Positions 1-9,476 are shown, counted from the first letter of the stretch. The stretch is DNA of 64,000 nucleotides from an uncultured Mucispirillum sp. (GCA_944324465.1 CALUWI010000003.1:1-64000), one strand, 5' to 3'. The notes: generated from the letters alone by a model not told the origin. Numbers and translations: made by a program.

Positions 1-83
1 AGCTCCTTTCATATCTTTTTAGTATATCATAGAAAACTTAAGTTCGCACTATTTACAGACTTTTTTTCACAGGCTCATAAAAA

Positions 84-120
84 AGCCTGATAATAGTTTA
101 TATTATCAGGCTGAGTTTTT
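84..120 (-). terminator. Rho-independent terminator of the ankyrin lipoprotein gene
   Basis: A perfect 12-bp stem (AGCCTGATAATA / TATTATCAGGCT) with a 5-base loop lies 26 bp past the stop of the leftward gene. On the minus strand the stem is followed directly by a T run; on the plus strand a weaker T run also follows, so it may act in both directions. Confidence 0.85.
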
Positions 121-145
121 AATAGTTTATAGTATCTATTTTGAA

Positions 146-2101
146 TTATTCTTCATCTTCAATAATTAATTCTACATCTGCATTATCATTTTGGCTGTCA
201 TTGTTATTTTCTTCTACAGTGTATGCTTCGCCAGTTTCTGTTGTATTATCTGTTGCAGGTTCATCATTAACAGCATCTACTGGTTCAGCTTCAGCTTCTG
301 CTGTTACAGTATCCCATTCATAAAAGCCCTGCATATTAACTTTTAAAGATTCTGGGTCTTTAAGCATTGTTTTTACTGCTTCGCACTGAGAAACTCTGTC
401 TGCAAAATCATAAGCATCGTATTTTAAATCATTTTCACCAGCTATTCTTATATCTGTATCGGCTTTTGCAAGTGCTAAAAAACGAGCAGTATCTTCAGAA
501 CATGCGATAGCTGCAGCAATTAATGGTGTAGCATCTTTTGGGAATGGGTCTATTTCATACATATAAGTTGCAAATTTAAGCTGGTTATTTAATCCGCCCT
601 GTAAAATTCTTACAACTTGTAAATTAAGGTCTCTTTCCGCATAATTTTTAGCCATAGATAATAAATATCCCCTGACTTCCATATCTTCTACTTTTATGTT
701 ATATTTATTAAGAGCATCATTTACTGCTTTAATATTTTTTGCATATTCTAAAGTTTCTTCATCAAGCATTAAATCATAGTGAGTTTTAGTGTTAGCAGCA
801 CTTGTTAAAAGAAGCCTTACAATAGAAGCCTGATGTTTGCCGTTATATTCTTTTATTGCAACAGCAAGTGGAGTTAAGCCGTTATTATTTTTTATATCAA
901 TATATGCACCAGCTTCTAATAATATTCTTGCTGATGAGAAGCTGCCTGCTCTAACGGCAGTATGAAGTGGAGTATCTCCATTACTGTCCTGCAGATTTAA
1001 AATATTTGTTTTATCATTATAAAAAGCCATAGCTTTTAAAAGTGCATGATAATCCATAGCTGCAGCAATATGAGCCATAGTTGCACCAGCTGGTATTTCT
1101 ATAGTATCAGCAGCTATTGGAGCTTCTAATTTACTAGTTAAATCATCATTTTCAACAAATTTTTTGATTTCTGCAATACCTGGTTTACTTTGTTTGTAGC
1201 CATTTACTAATGATTTGAAAAATGTTTTCACAGGAACATCTGCTTCTTTAATCTGAGCATCCATTGCATTATAGAAAAGATAATCTATTAATGAAACTTT
1301 TACATCATCAAGAGTATACATTTCTGCAAAAAGTGAGCCTGTTCTTTCAAAAAACAGCCTAACAGCTTCATAGTTTTGATATTGTAAAGCTGTAACAATA
1401 GGAAGCAGGTTATCAGGGTTGTGATTTTCATTTTTAAAGAAGTTAATGCCGCCAGCATATTTTAAAATAACAGGTATAGCATCGTTTAATTTATTTTGAA
1501 CTGCATAGTTCATAATAGTCTGAGATGGAATATATTTGCCGCTGTCTGTCATAGTATAAATTATTGAGTTAGCTGCATATAATTCTGATTTATTTTCATA
1601 TACTGCCGCATTATCTCTTTCAAATTTGCGGACTGCTTTCATATAATTTTCAAACATACCAGCCTGTTCTGCTTCGCCGCATTGGATGATAACAGCAGCA
1701 ATTGAGTTACCGTTAACAGTTGTTTTTAAGTCTGCACCTTTTTCAATTAAGTCATTAACAAGTGAAGGTGTGCAGAAAAGGGCAGCAATACCAAGTGGTG
1801 TTGCACCTTTTTGGATAGTGATTTGTTCATCATTAATTAAAAGTCGTTTTGCATGGTTTGGATAAGCTATTGTAACATTATCTTCAAGTTCTGCATTGAT
1901 ACCTTTTTCAATTAATTTGTAAAGTAAGTCATACTGTGGGTTTTGAAATAAAGAAAGTGATTTTTCAAACTGAGTCATATCAGTTTTTTCTACAGCCTGT
2001 TCTGTACTTGCATTATCCTGCTGTTTTTGTGCTTCGTCTTTTTTACATCCAAATGAAAAAAGAGCAACAGCAGCCGCTGCTAAAATAAGAAGTTTTTTCA
2101 T
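146..2101 (-). CDS. Ankyrin-repeat lipoprotein
   Basis: The protein has 651 residues. It starts with a lysine-rich hydrophobic signal ending in the lipobox FSFGC, so Cys19 should be lipidated and the protein held on the periplasmic side of a membrane. Ankyrin-like units are clear at about residues 95-120 (ATPLGIAALFC) and 375-420 (GDTPLHTAVRAGSFSSARILLEAGA, then NGLTPLAVAIKEY), with a weaker one near 545 (TPLIAAAIACSED). The remainder is helical and may hold diverged repeats. The last 50 residues are very acidic (Glu/Asp/Asn). Ankyrin repeats mediate protein-protein contact; the partner cannot be read from the sequence. It stands alone, with its own terminator. A function beyond binding is unknown. 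Confidence 0.85.
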   Translation of the reverse strand: MKKLLILAAAAVALFSFGCKKDEAQKQQDNASTEQAVEKTDMTQFEKSLSLFQNPQYDLLYKLIEKGINAELEDNVTIAYPNHAKRLLINDEQITIQKGATPLGIAALFCTPSLVNDLIEKGADLKTTVNGNSIAAVIIQCGEAEQAGMFENYMKAVRKFERDNAAVYENKSELYAANSIIYTMTDSGKYIPSQTIMNYAVQNKLNDAIPVILKYAGGINFFKNENHNPDNLLPIVTALQYQNYEAVRLFFERTGSLFAEMYTLDDVKVSLIDYLFYNAMDAQIKEADVPVKTFFKSLVNGYKQSKPGIAEIKKFVENDDLTSKLEAPIAADTIEIPAGATMAHIAAAMDYHALLKAMAFYNDKTNILNLQDSNGDTPLHTAVRAGSFSSARILLEAGAYIDIKNNNGLTPLAVAIKEYNGKHQASIVRLLLTSAANTKTHYDLMLDEETLEYAKNIKAVNDALNKYNIKVEDMEVRGYLLSMAKNYAERDLNLQVVRILQGGLNNQLKFATYMYEIDPFPKDATPLIAAAIACSEDTARFLALAKADTDIRIAGENDLKYDAYDFADRVSQCEAVKTMLKDPESLKVNMQGFYEWDTVTAEAEAEPVDAVNDEPATDNTTETGEAYTVEENNNDSQNDNADVELIIEDEE

Positions 2102-2275
2102 AACTCTCTCCGTTACTATTTATTAATGTTTGGTAGTTTATCACATATTTTACATTAAGTCATTAAAAAAGATGAAATCTGTATATTAATTAAAAATGTA
2201 TATGCGAAAATGTAGTATTTAGTATATTATGTATTTTGCTTATTTAGATATAAAAAAGGTATGTTTTATAAATTT

Positions 2276-2699
2276 CTGCTTCACCCCCATTTTTTTATAA
2301 TAATACTAATAACTATATAATAATTAAAATAAAATATTTACTAGAGTTAAAAATAAAGCTTAAAAATTATAATATATTAATATGGCATTATATCCGCTTT
2401 TAAATGATGTTCCCCTGTTATTTTATTACCTTTGCGACTTAATTGTATATGAACAATTTTTTCGGAATGATTTGCTGACAGATTGTTTGAGCGATAGCGA
2501 GTTGCTGCAGCAATGGAGAAAAAATTGAGAATGTTTATACAATTGGAGCATAAGTAATAAAATAACAAAAAATTTGATTTATGAGATTTGCGGCGGTAGA
2601 ATAGTTTAAAATATACTACAAATACATAAATAATAATTACTAAGTTTATTATAAATTAGCATTTTTAATCATAGTTTTTAAAAAATGGGGGTGAAGCAG
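2276..2699. mobile_element. MITE-like non-autonomous element with 20-bp inverted ends and 10-bp target duplication
   Basis: The left end at 2276-2295 is CTGCTTCACCCCCATTTTTT and the right end at 2680-2699 is its exact reverse complement. The 10 bases directly outside each end are identical: TTATAAATTT at 2266-2275 and at 2700-2709. Inverted termini with an abutting direct repeat are the mark of transposition. The 424-bp body encodes no transposase, so it would have to be moved by an enzyme encoded elsewhere. It sits 3 bp from a TTGACA box upstream of rho. Confidence 0.8.
2417..2606 (+). repeat. Interspersed ~190-bp repeat, copy A
   Basis: This copy matches 46321-46510 on the same strand and 46605-46796 on the opposite strand. 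Shared blocks include GACTTAATTGTATATGA, GAGCG..AGCGAGTTGC, AATTGGAGCATAAGTAAT and TTGCGGCGGTA. Reading frames are broken in every copy, so it is either a decayed gene family or a structured non-coding element. This copy lies wholly inside the 424-bp MITE-like element. Confidence 0.75.
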
Positions 2700-2712
2700 T
2701 TATAAATTTCTC

Positions 2713-2741
2713 TTGACAAAGTTTTTAATATATAATAATAA
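2713..2741 (+). promoter_or_regulatory. Candidate sigma-70 promoter of rho
   Basis: A perfect TTGACA box at 2713-2718 is followed by a run of overlapping TATAAT/TAATAA-like hexamers at 2731-2741, so the exact -10 is uncertain. It would leave a leader of about 170 nt before the GTG of rho, long enough for the Rho autoregulation known in other bacteria. Confidence 0.45.
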
Positions 2742-2907
2742 AGAAATATAATTTATTCCATTATTTTCTAAAAGGTTCTGTATATTATCAACCAAATTTT
2801 TTAGTTAAATTTCAGTTACCTTAAATTTTATGTTGCTTTATTCGTATGTTTTTGTGTGAAAATATTTTTAAGTAATATATAAATGTTCATTAAATAGGGG
2901 TATATTT

Positions 2908-4191
2908 GTGAATCTTACAGAGTTAAAAAAGAAATCTATTGAAGATTTAGTAGCTATTGCTACTCAGCTTGAAGTGGAAAATGCTGAAAACTTATTAAAA
3001 CAAGAGCTTGTATTTGAAATTTTAAAATCAACAAGCAAAAATGGTCAAATTTATGGTCAAGGTGTTTTAGAGATTTTACCAGACGGTTTTGGTTTTTTGC
3101 GTTCGCCAGACTATAACTATCTGCCTGGCCCTGATGATATATATGTATCACCTGCACAAATCAGAAAACTGGGACTTAGAAACGGCGATACTGTTGCTGG
3201 TGAAATAAGACCTCCAAAAGATAACGAAAAATACTTTGCACTTTTAAAAGTGGAAACAGTAAACTTTGATGCACCTACAAGACAGAGAAATCTTTTTGAA
3301 AACTTAACTCCTCTGTTCCCAGAAGAAAGACTTGATTTAGAAGCAGACCCTACAAAATATGATACAAGATGTATAAATTTAATTGCTCCAATAGGTAAAG
3401 GACAGCGTGGTTTAATTGTTGCACCACCTAGAACTGGTAAGACTGTTCTTATGAAATCTATTGCAAGCTCTATTGCAAAAAATCATCCAGAAGTATATAT
3501 GATTCTTTTATTAATAGATGAAAGGCCGGAAGAAGTTACAGACTTTAAAAAAACTGTTGCTGCAATGACTGCTGAGGCTATTAATGAAGGCAGAGAGCCT
3601 ATGCAGGTAGAAGTTATTTCATCTACTTTTGATGAGCCAGCATATAGACATGTTCAGGTAGCTGAAATGGTGCTGAATAAGTCAAAACGACTTGTAGAAA
3701 GCGGCAGAGATGTGGTTATTATATTAGACAGTATTACACGACTTGCAAGAGCATATAATGCTGTTGAGCCATCAAGTGGTAAAGTACTTTCTGGTGGTGT
3801 TGATGCTAATGCACTGCATAAACCAAAACGATTTTTTGGTGCTGCAAGAAATATTGAAAACGGCGGCAGCCTTTCTATTATTGCATCTGCTCTTGTAGAT
3901 ACCGGCTCAAGAATGGATGAAGTTATTTTTGAAGAATTTAAAGGAACAGGTAATATGGAGCTTCATCTGGATAGAAGACTTGTTGAACGCAGACTGTTTC
4001 CAGCTATTGATATTAATAAATCTGGTACTCGCCGCGAAGAACTGCTGCATACTCAGGAAGAACAGAATAAAGTATGGATTTTACGCAGATTCTTATCTAA
4101 TATGAACCCAGTTGATGCTATGGAGCTTGTGCTTGATAAAATGCGCGGCACAAAAACAAATGCTGAGTTTTTAAATAATATGAGCAAATAA
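2908..4191 (+). CDS. rho: Transcription termination factor Rho
   Basis: Rho is a hexameric RNA-dependent ATPase that ends transcription and pulls RNA polymerase off untranslated RNA. The 427-residue length is close to the usual 419. In order it shows the N-terminal helical domain (1-45), the cold-shock-like primary RNA site with GFGFLRSP near residue 60, Walker A APPRTGKT near 171-179, Walker [14 protein letters not shown] near 269-281, and the secondary-site region [21 protein letters not shown]. The start is GTG at 2908; no better ATG exists because homology begins at once with [13 protein letters not shown] strong terminator follows 10 bp after the stop. Confidence 0.97.
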   Translation: MNLTELKKKSIEDLVAIATQLEVENAENLLKQELVFEILKSTSKNGQIYGQGVLEILPDGFGFLRSPDYNYLPGPDDIYVSPAQIRKLGLRNGDTVAGEIRPPKDNEKYFALLKVETVNFDAPTRQRNLFENLTPLFPEERLDLEADPTKYDTRCINLIAPIGKGQRGLIVAPPRTGKTVLMKSIASSIAKNHPEVYMILLLIDERPEEVTDFKKTVAAMTAEAINEGREPMQVEVISSTFDEPAYRHVQVAEMVLNKSKRLVESGRDVVIILDSITRLARAYNAVEPSSGKVLSGGVDANALHKPKRFFGAARNIENGGSLSIIASALVDTGSRMDEVIFEEFKGTGNMELHLDRRLVERRLFPAIDINKSGTRREELLHTQEEQNKVWILRRFLSNMNPVDAMELVLDKMRGTKTNAEFLNNMSK

Positions 4192-4201
4192 ATAATTATA
4201 T

Positions 4202-4223
4202 GGGGCATTATGCCCCTTTTTTT
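4202..4223 (+). terminator. Terminator of rho
   Basis: GGGGCAT/ATGCCCC hairpin followed by seven T residues, directly after the rho stop codon. Confidence 0.9.
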
Positions 4224-4234
4224 ATAGGTGATGT

Positions 4235-4951
4235 ATGGCTAAATTTTTGTTTTTTAGTGGTGCAGGTCTTAGTGCAGACAGCGGACTGGGAGTATTTCGT
4301 GGTGGACAAGGTTTATGGGATAAGTATGATATAAATAAAGTCTGCAATATTGCAACATGGAGAGCAAACTATCACATGGTTCATGAGTTCTACTCAAAAA
4401 GAAGATGCCAGTATGCTAATGCAGAACCTAATAAAATGCATAAAGTTATTGCAGACCTGCAGAATAAATATGGGGAAGAAAAAGTAATAGTGATTACCCA
4501 GAATATAGATAATCTGCTTGAAAAAGCAGGCTGCACGAAAGTTATGCATGTTCATGGCCATATAAACTATATTCACTGTACAGAATGTCTTAATGAAGTA
4601 TATATTGAAGGTGAATATAAACCTTTAAAATGTGAAAAATGCGGCGGTACAGAGTTTAAGCCCTCTATTATATTTTTTGGCGAACAGGCACCAAGATATT
4701 ATGATATGTATAATGCTTTTGCACAGCTGCAGCAAGAGGACGGCACAGCAGTTATAGGCACAGAAGGCTCAGTAGTCCCTATTGCACAAATCCTTGGCAC
4801 AAAAACAAATGGTGTAAAAGCTGCAAGGCTTTTATGCAATCTTGATAAATCTCCATATATTAATGACAGACTTTTTGATGAAGTGCTTTATGAAAGAGCA
4901 GAACTTGCTTCTGAAAAAGTAAGAGCATTTGCTGAAAATATTTTAGGATAA
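4235..4951 (+). CDS. cobB: Sirtuin-family NAD-dependent protein deacylase
   Basis: It would remove acetyl or related acyl groups from lysines while consuming NAD+. The 238-residue protein has the NAD-binding signature GAGLSADSGLGVFRG at 9-23, TQNIDNLLEKAG near 88-99, the catalytic His in HVHGH near 106-110, two zinc Cys pairs (CTEC near 115 and CEKC near 132) and KPSIIFFGEQAP after them. The start ATG has the ribosome site AGGTGA just upstream. It is followed after 5 bp by an unrelated-looking membrane protein gene, so the two may be co-transcribed. Whether it prefers acetyl or succinyl groups cannot be read with confidence; the Y/R pair diagnostic of desuccinylases is not evident. Confidence 0.9.
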   Translation: MAKFLFFSGAGLSADSGLGVFRGGQGLWDKYDINKVCNIATWRANYHMVHEFYSKRRCQYANAEPNKMHKVIADLQNKYGEEKVIVITQNIDNLLEKAGCTKVMHVHGHINYIHCTECLNEVYIEGEYKPLKCEKCGGTEFKPSIIFFGEQAPRYYDMYNAFAQLQQEDGTAVIGTEGSVVPIAQILGTKTNGVKAARLLCNLDKSPYINDRLFDEVLYERAELASEKVRAFAENILG

Positions 4952-4956
4952 TCTAA

Positions 4957-6135
4957 ATGTGGATAGATATAAATAAGATTTCACTAAGTTATTCTTTTGC
5001 TATTATATGTGGTTTTGTTACCATGTTTTTAAAAGCAGATTTTTCTGTATGGTCTTTAGCTGTTATCTGTTTACTTTTAATTACTTATTTTATTACAGTA
5101 TATAAATATTTTAAATATAATAAAATATTTTTAGTATCTTACGGAATATTTTTCATTACTTTTCTTTGCCTGTATATATTTACAGGTTTATATATAAAAA
5201 ATATTGCATCTAATATAATATTTGCATGTGGTTATATATTCTTAATTTATACATTATATTTATTAATTGAATATAATAGTTTTGCTAAAATATTAGTAAG
5301 AGATAAGGCTCAGTATATTATAGAAAATAAATTTAAATATAGTTTTTTCCCTGCAGTTTTTTTTATTATTGTTTATGGTCTTTTTTTATATTTATTTGCA
5401 CTTCCTGCAAAAGAATTAGGCATAGTGGCAACATTTATTCTATATTCTCTTTTTTCTTTTATAATTTATTTTTTAATGATATTTAAGCTTTTTAAATATA
5501 AGTATGCATTTAAGCTGCTGTGCTTAATTGATAGTAAAGAAATACATTTTAGCAGTCTTACATTATTGCCATTAGATGATTATGATAAATTTTATCAAAA
5601 AAATATAGAGCCATATATAACAAATATATATATGTATGGTTACAGTATAATTCCAGTTAAAATGGATTTAAATCAAACTGAAACTAAAACAGAAACTAAA
5701 AAAGAGGAAATTAATAAACAAATTTTATCAGATAGTATAATACAGCTTGATGAAATTGTTAAAAAAGCAAAAGAAAATAATATATTAATTTATGATTCAC
5801 TATCCAGTATAAAATCAACACTTGTAAAAATAGATGAAATGTATAAAGATAATGCTCAGCTTACCAGTTATATAGTTGATATACAAACAAAGTATATTCC
5901 TTTTCTTAAACAAGTTACAGAAATATATATTGATAATTTAGATTTACCATTATCATTAACTCTTGATATACAAACAAAAATAGAAAATTCTGTAAAAAGC
6001 ATAAAAACTGCATTTGATGAAATTTTAAAAAGCATGTTTAATATGAAAAAGATAGATATAGAAAGCAGTATTGATGTAATGAATATACAGCTTATGCAGG
6101 ATGGGCTTATTAAGAATTACAAAAAAGGCAGGTAG
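4957..6135 (+). CDS. Membrane protein with C-terminal coiled coil, unknown function
   Basis: I do not recognise a family. The 392-residue protein begins with about six hydrophobic segments within residues 8-180, then a short soluble piece (FKLLCLIDSKEIHFSSLTLLPLDD), then a charged helical C-terminal half (about 225-392) with heptad-like character. The soluble piece after the last membrane helix resembles the C-terminus of the 172-residue membrane protein at 6757-7275 (IYMYGYS against IYMNGIS), so the two are probably paralogous modules. It lies 3 bp upstream of an ABC-type ATPase gene, which suggests a joint transport or membrane-associated role. Codon use is very AT-rich like its neighbours. 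Confidence 0.75.
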   Translation: MWIDINKISLSYSFAIICGFVTMFLKADFSVWSLAVICLLLITYFITVYKYFKYNKIFLVSYGIFFITFLCLYIFTGLYIKNIASNIIFACGYIFLIYTLYLLIEYNSFAKILVRDKAQYIIENKFKYSFFPAVFFIIVYGLFLYLFALPAKELGIVATFILYSLFSFIIYFLMIFKLFKYKYAFKLLCLIDSKEIHFSSLTLLPLDDYDKFYQKNIEPYITNIYMYGYSIIPVKMDLNQTETKTETKKEEINKQILSDSIIQLDEIVKKAKENNILIYDSLSSIKSTLVKIDEMYKDNAQLTSYIVDIQTKYIPFLKQVTEIYIDNLDLPLSLTLDIQTKIENSVKSIKTAFDEILKSMFNMKKIDIESSIDVMNIQLMQDGLIKNYKKGR

Positions 6136-6138
6136 TTT

Positions 6139-6699
6139 TTGGAAAATATCTTATTACAGGCAGAAGATTTAGAAACCCTTGTAAACTCCAAAAAAGTCAA
6201 TTTTTCAGCAGAAAAAGGGGATATTATATGTATCTTTGGTCTTAATGGCAGCGGAAAAAGTGTGCTGCTTAAAACTTTATGCGGAGTGATTAATAAAAAA
6301 CAGGGCAGTATTTCATATAATATTGACAAAAATCAGCTTGGAGTGTGCCTGCAGTTCCCAGAACATTTAATATTTAAGGAAACCGCTTTAGCAGAAGCCA
6401 TGCTTATTATGGATAATGATGAAAATGGTGCAAAAAATTTATTAAAAGAGATTAATGCCAGTGAAGATATGAGCCCATTTTATTTAAGTGATGGTCAAAA
6501 ACGGCTTCTGTTTATATACGGCTATCTTGAAACAAAAGAATTGATTATGCTTGATGAACCTTTTGTTTCTCTTGATGATAACTCTAAAATTAAAGTTGCA
6601 AAAAAAATAAAAAAAGCTGCTGATTCTGGTAAATGCATAATTTATACAGCAAATAGAATTGCAGATAAAGAAATCGCAGGTAAATTTATATATGTATAA
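6139..6699 (+). CDS. EcfA/CbiO-like ABC ATPase, short and lacking the H-loop histidine
   Basis: This 186-residue ATP-binding subunit has Walker A GLNGSGKS near residues 35-42, an EcfA-style Q-loop QFPEHLIFKETA, a modified signature LSDGQKR, and Walker B LIMLDEP. The switch-region histidine that normally follows (TH or SH) is replaced in IIYTANR. Energy-coupling-factor ATPases are typically around 270 residues; this one lacks the C-terminal part. The start is TTG at 6139, 3 bp after the previous stop, with an in-frame ATPase fold from the first residues. No S component or EcfT is recognisable nearby, so the substrate is unknown. It may be a regulatory or degenerate ATPase. Confidence 0.8.
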   Translation: MENILLQAEDLETLVNSKKVNFSAEKGDIICIFGLNGSGKSVLLKTLCGVINKKQGSISYNIDKNQLGVCLQFPEHLIFKETALAEAMLIMDNDENGAKNLLKEINASEDMSPFYLSDGQKRLLFIYGYLETKELIMLDEPFVSLDDNSKIKVAKKIKKAADSGKCIIYTANRIADKEIAGKFIYV

Positions 6700-6756
6700 T
6701 ACATAAATAAAATTTTATATTTATTTCACTGCAAAGAGAAGGGGACATAGCTGTTT

Positions 6757-7275
6757 ATGGCATCAATAGATTACAGTAAAATAAAAATTTATATTCCAAA
6801 AATTACTGCTTCTTTGCTTGTAATTTACGGCAGAAAATACAAAGATTTTATGGAAAAATATAAAAATATAATTAATGCTGAAAAATTCAAGCCATATTTT
6901 TATGCTGTTTTTATTATGCTGCTTTTATATTATTTATTTTTAATAATGTATGAATATTATGCAGTTTATCAATATTTTAAACCAATAAAAAGAGATTCTG
7001 TTTATATACTGCATCTATTTATGCCATTAGTAGTATTTTTCTTTGTTATGATTATCTCTACTGTTATTCTTGTTGAAAGAAGGTATATTTTTGCTTTATG
7101 CTCATTAAACGAATATAAACAAGTGCCTTTATCAGCTGTTACTTTTTTATTTAATAATAGTATAGTAGATGAAGATTATATGAAAAAATGGTTTCATGAT
7201 ACAATAAGTATATATATGAACGGCATATCTTTAGATGCAGAGCATAAAATGATAATTTTTAAAGATATTGCATAA
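6757..7275 (+). CDS. Small membrane protein, paralogue of the 4957-6135 product
   Basis: The 172-residue protein has two strong hydrophobic stretches (near 47-70 and 85-110) followed by a soluble tail. The tail (RYIFALCSLNEYKQVPLSA) aligns by eye with the segment after the last membrane helix of the 392-residue protein upstream. The ribosome site GAAGGGG precedes ATG 6757. It closes a three-gene set with the EcfA-like ATPase. No family is recognised. The shared module on either side of one ATPase suggests that both membrane proteins serve the same complex, which is an inference. Confidence 0.7.
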   Translation: MASIDYSKIKIYIPKITASLLVIYGRKYKDFMEKYKNIINAEKFKPYFYAVFIMLLLYYLFLIMYEYYAVYQYFKPIKRDSVYILHLFMPLVVFFFVMIISTVILVERRYIFALCSLNEYKQVPLSAVTFLFNNSIVDEDYMKKWFHDTISIYMNGISLDAEHKMIIFKDIA

Positions 7276-7451
7276 ATCAAATCAATATTATGATATGGTT
7301 TATACAGTTTAGATAAGGCTTTAGAAAAAATATTTAAATAGTTTATATAAAAGTTGAAAAAGATGTTAAATTATATAAATCATTTCTTGAAAAATTTTGC
7401 ATTATAGTATTTAATATGCCTAATCTTATTTTTAATTAATGGAGAAATAAA

Positions 7452-8717
7452 ATGTCACTTTTTGATGAAGCTAAAAAATATATTCCTGGCGGGGTAAACA
7501 GCCCTGTAAGAGCATTTGGCTCTGTTGGCGGGGAGCCTTACTTTGTTGCTAAAGGTAAAGGCAGCCATATTTGGGATACTGATAATAATGAATATATTGA
7601 TTATGTATGTTCATGGGGTCCTATGATTTTAGGCCACTGCGACAAAGATGTTAATGATGCAGTTATTAAAGCTGTTGAAGATGGCACCAGCTTTGGTGCA
7701 CCAACTAAAAAAGAAACAGAACTGGCAGAAAAAATTGTAGAGCTTATGCCATCTGTAGAAAAAGTTCGTATGGTATCATCAGGCACAGAAGCAGTTATGA
7801 GTGCATTAAGGCTTGCACGAGGTTTCACAAAAAGAGATAAGATTATAAAATTTGAAGGCTGCTATCATGGTCACTCTGATTTTATGCTTGTTAAAGCAGG
7901 CAGTGGTCTTTTAACTTTTGGAGAAACATCTTCTCCAGGTGTTCCGCAGGACGCAGCAAAAAATACTATTATTGCGCAGTATAATGATTTAGACAATGTG
8001 GCAGAAATATTTAAACAGAATAAAAATGAAATTGCATGCTTAATTGTAGAGCCAGTTGCTGCAAATATGGGTGTTGTTCTTCCTAAACCTGGATTTTTAG
8101 AAGGACTTAGAAAATTATGTGATGAAAATGGTGCATTATTAATATTTGATGAAGTTATTACAGGTTTTAGATTATCAGCAGGTGGTGCACAGAAATATTT
8201 CGGAGTAAACCCGGATATTACTACTATGGGTAAAATTATTGGCGGTGGTATGCCCGTTGGTGCATACGGCGGCAGAAGTGATATTATGGATATGGTATCG
8301 CCTGCAGGCCCTGTATATCAGGCAGGTACATTATCTGGCAACCCCCTTGCAATGACAGCAGGTCTTAAAACATTAGAAAAATTATCAGCACCAGATTTTT
8401 ATAAAAAATTAAAAGATAAATCTGATAAATTATGGGCTGGTTTTAGAGAAAATTCTAAAAAATTAGGCTTAAACTATGCTTTTAATACAATAGAATCTCT
8501 TTCCTGCACTTTTTTTACTGAAGGCAAAGTGGAAAGCTATGCAGATGCAGTAAAAAGTGATACTAAAAAATATGCTAAATTTTTCCATAATATGCTTAAC
8601 AAGGGTATCGCATTAGCACCAGCACAGTTTGAAGCAATGTTTGTTTCAAGTGTTCACAGCGATGAAGATATTGAAAAAACAATAAAAGCACATTATGAAT
8701 CATTAAAAGAGTTATAA
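7452..8717 (+). CDS. hemL: Glutamate-1-semialdehyde 2,1-aminomutase
   Basis: This PLP enzyme moves the amino group within glutamate-1-semialdehyde to make 5-aminolevulinate in the C5 route to haem and other tetrapyrroles. The 421-residue length is normal. It opens with the family hallmark [12 protein letters not shown], has the cofactor-contact region [16 protein letters not shown], the Asp of FDEVITGFR, and the Schiff-base lysine in [17 protein letters not shown] near residue 261. ATG 7452 has the ribosome site GGAG. The next gene starts 2 bp after its stop, so it is transcribed into the ATP synthase accessory gene. Confidence 0.97.
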   Translation: MSLFDEAKKYIPGGVNSPVRAFGSVGGEPYFVAKGKGSHIWDTDNNEYIDYVCSWGPMILGHCDKDVNDAVIKAVEDGTSFGAPTKKETELAEKIVELMPSVEKVRMVSSGTEAVMSALRLARGFTKRDKIIKFEGCYHGHSDFMLVKAGSGLLTFGETSSPGVPQDAAKNTIIAQYNDLDNVAEIFKQNKNEIACLIVEPVAANMGVVLPKPGFLEGLRKLCDENGALLIFDEVITGFRLSAGGAQKYFGVNPDITTMGKIIGGGMPVGAYGGRSDIMDMVSPAGPVYQAGTLSGNPLAMTAGLKTLEKLSAPDFYKKLKDKSDKLWAGFRENSKKLGLNYAFNTIESLSCTFFTEGKVESYADAVKSDTKKYAKFFHNMLNKGIALAPAQFEAMFVSSVHSDEDIEKTIKAHYESLKEL

Positions 8718-8718
8718 A

Positions 8719-9000
8719 ATGGCCTATATTCCTAAAAACAGCGGTGATGAAGAAAAAGATAAGTCTGTATATAAGCAGCTTTTTAATGCTTCCACCGTTG
8801 GAATGGCTTTAGTTTCTGGTATGCTTGTTGGGGGAGCAATAGGCTATTTTTTAGATAAATGGCTTGGCACTTCCCCATGGCTTTTATTCATATTTTTAAT
8901 CTTTGGTGTTATAGCAGGCATAAAAAATGCAATACACTATATGAAAAAAGCAGGTATAGACTTAGAAAATATCATGGATGATAAAGACAAAAAACAATAA
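8719..9000 (+). CDS. AtpZ/AtpI-type ATP synthase accessory membrane protein
   Basis: The 93-residue protein has two membrane helices. The sequence GMLVGGAIGYFLDKWLGTSPWLLFIFLIFGVIAG is typical of the small F0F1-associated protein found upstream of atpB in many bacteria, thought to help assemble the c-ring or act in Mg2+ handling. It starts 2 bp after the hemL stop. A second, larger subunit-I gene and atpB follow. Confidence 0.85.
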   Translation: MAYIPKNSGDEEKDKSVYKQLFNASTVGMALVSGMLVGGAIGYFLDKWLGTSPWLLFIFLIFGVIAGIKNAIHYMKKAGIDLENIMDDKDKKQ

Positions 9001-9003
9001 ATC

Positions 9004-9064
9004 AGTGTTTTATATACACTTGTAAACTAATAAAGAAAAACATAAAAATAGTGTAGAAAACACT
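9004..9064. repeat. Inverted repeat between the two ATP synthase accessory genes
   Basis: AGTGTTTTATATACACT at 9004-9020 is nearly the reverse complement of AGTGTAGAAAACACT at 9050-9064. The paired RNA would form a long hairpin with no T run. It could be a processing or stabilising element, or an operator. Confidence 0.5.
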
Positions 9065-9104
9065 TGCGAAAAAAAAATATATAATATAGTATAATAAGGG
9101 TGTG

Positions 9105-9476
9105 ATGATAAAAAGTTATAAACCTATGCTTATAATCTCTGTTATAATGTTAGTAACTGGTTATACAGCATTTTATTTTCTTTATGATATTATTTATGCA
9201 AATGCTTTTTTTGCAGGTTTTATTATCATACTTATTGATTTACTTTTACTTGCCCGCTATTTAAAAAGAGCAGTGAAGCAGGCGACTGTTACTGGTTTTC
9301 TGCTGCAGAGCTTTACAAGGTGGGTTTTTATTGGCGTTTGTATATACATTTCTCTTGTTACACTTAATTTATACAAATGGTCATTTGCATTGGGTATAAT
9401 ACTTCCTTTTGTGGGAGTTTTTATTACTGGAATATATCAAATCTTTCGGGGGAAAGAAGATGGAACATCCTCTTAA
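9105..9476 (+). CDS. ATP synthase subunit I (AtpI-like)
   Basis: A 123-residue protein with four hydrophobic segments and the cationic loop ARYLKRAVKQATVTGFLLQSFTRW, as in the AtpI family that precedes atpB. ATG 9105 is preferred over the adjacent GTG 9102 because AAGGG at 9096-9100 leaves more spacing. Its 3' end overlaps atpB by 17 bp in another frame, which implies translational coupling. Confidence 0.75.
   Translation: MIKSYKPMLIISVIMLVTGYTAFYFLYDIIYANAFFAGFIIILIDLLLLARYLKRAVKQATVTGFLLQSFTRWVFIGVCIYISLVTLNLYKWSFALGIILPFVGVFITGIYQIFRGKEDGTSS

Larger units (their letters stand above)
2102..2907. other. Intergenic region holding a MITE-like element and the rho leader
   Basis: There is no credible protein gene here. 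A 63-residue reading frame at 2377-2568 on the minus strand lies inside a repeat and is not believed. The stretch holds the upstream region of the ankyrin gene, a 424-bp insertion element (2276-2699), a copy of a ~190-bp interspersed repeat, and a promoter candidate and ~170-nt leader for rho. Confidence 0.7.

Noticed and set aside
2377-2568. A 63-codon frame with partial similarity to a frame at 46331-46540
   Set aside because: The similarity is due to the shared ~190-bp DNA repeat; the frames are not conserved in full, and the third copy has stops.
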